From the NCBI GenBank assembly GCA_002314605.1, contig DCGO01000122.1, positions 1 to 13,906 of the forward strand: a DNA stretch of 13,906 bases, given 5' to 3'. Of this stretch, positions 13,780 to 13,906 are shown piece after piece. This DNA is from Lentisphaeria bacterium UBA1776. Lineage in GTDB: Bacteria > Verrucomicrobiota > Lentisphaeria > Victivallales > Victivallaceae. Below the pieces are notes generated by a model. The model had not been told where the DNA came from, made no database searches, and saw only the letters and a program-made list of their open reading frames with translations. The position numbers and the translations under genes are program-made. The first letter of the stretch is position 1. Each line of letters begins with the position of its first letter.

Positions 13780-13906
13780 GCGGAGAAACCGTTTTTTCCG
13801 CCGGATAAAATAAGGATGCTGCATGAAAATTCAAGGGGACCTCTAAAAATTCAAACGGATGGATTTGCGGGACAATGGGGAAAAAGATGCAAAATGGGAT
13901 TTTGAG
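13780..13906. other. Right-edge intergenic sequence, possibly the end of an insertion sequence
   Basis: No complete gene is present. The 9-base AAAATTCAA occurs at 13826-13834 and 13846-13854 as a direct repeat. From about 13835 the sequence GGGGACCTCTAAAAATTC resembles, by memory only, terminal inverted repeats of some IS5-type elements. The matching end and a transposase would lie outside. A plus-strand frame from ATG 13859 is open to the edge (16 codons, starting MDLRDNG) but has no ribosome binding site, so I do not call it a gene. Confidence 0.25.

Overview
The window reads as a bacterial chromosome segment of moderately high GC. Every protein gene is on the minus strand. The gene set and the protein style (IF3, L20, PheS, a glucose-6-phosphate isomerase with a C-terminal extension, a secreted CE7 esterase) suggest the PVC group, perhaps a gut Lentisphaerota/Victivallis-like organism. 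That placement is recalled protein style, not a search. The odd length, a tandem repeat at the left edge and a transposon-end-like sequence at the right edge suggest a whole contig broken at repeats.

Layout from right to left, in the direction of transcription. (1) 13709-12351: a secreted acetyl xylan esterase-like hydrolase (CE7/AXE1) with its own candidate promoter. (2) 12260-12024: a compact control region with two back-to-back promoters sharing an inverted-repeat -10 (GGTTATATT). The leftward transcript has a leader with a 30-codon ORF containing tandem Thr codons, a GC-rich hairpin, and a hairpin followed by T7, all before thrS. This looks like a transcription attenuator for threonyl-tRNA synthetase. 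(3) 12023-9048: thrS (lacking the TGS domain), infC (apparently starting at AUU), rpmI and rplT, closed by a strong terminator. (4) 8856-534: pheS-pheT, a small ABM-type monooxygenase, tsaD, a HAD phosphatase, pgi, a MoxR-type ATPase and a NifU-type scaffold. These are packed with short gaps or overlaps as one probable operon ending at a weaker terminator. (5) 327-251: tRNA-Val(GAC) with its own promoter and terminator. (6) 1-192: an AT-rich stretch with a 26-bp-period tandem repeat at the edge.

The core is a translation cluster (ThrRS, IF3, L35, L20, PheRS) in the same order as the enterobacterial thrS-infC-rpmI-rplT-pheS-pheT cluster. Behind it are tRNA modification (TsaD), central carbon metabolism (Pgi, a phosphoglycolate-phosphatase-like HAD), a chaperone-type ATPase and Fe-S delivery. 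Nothing here is a clear defence, CRISPR or biosynthetic system. The most interesting signals are regulatory: the thrS leader, the divergent promoter with no obvious target, and the infC AUU start.
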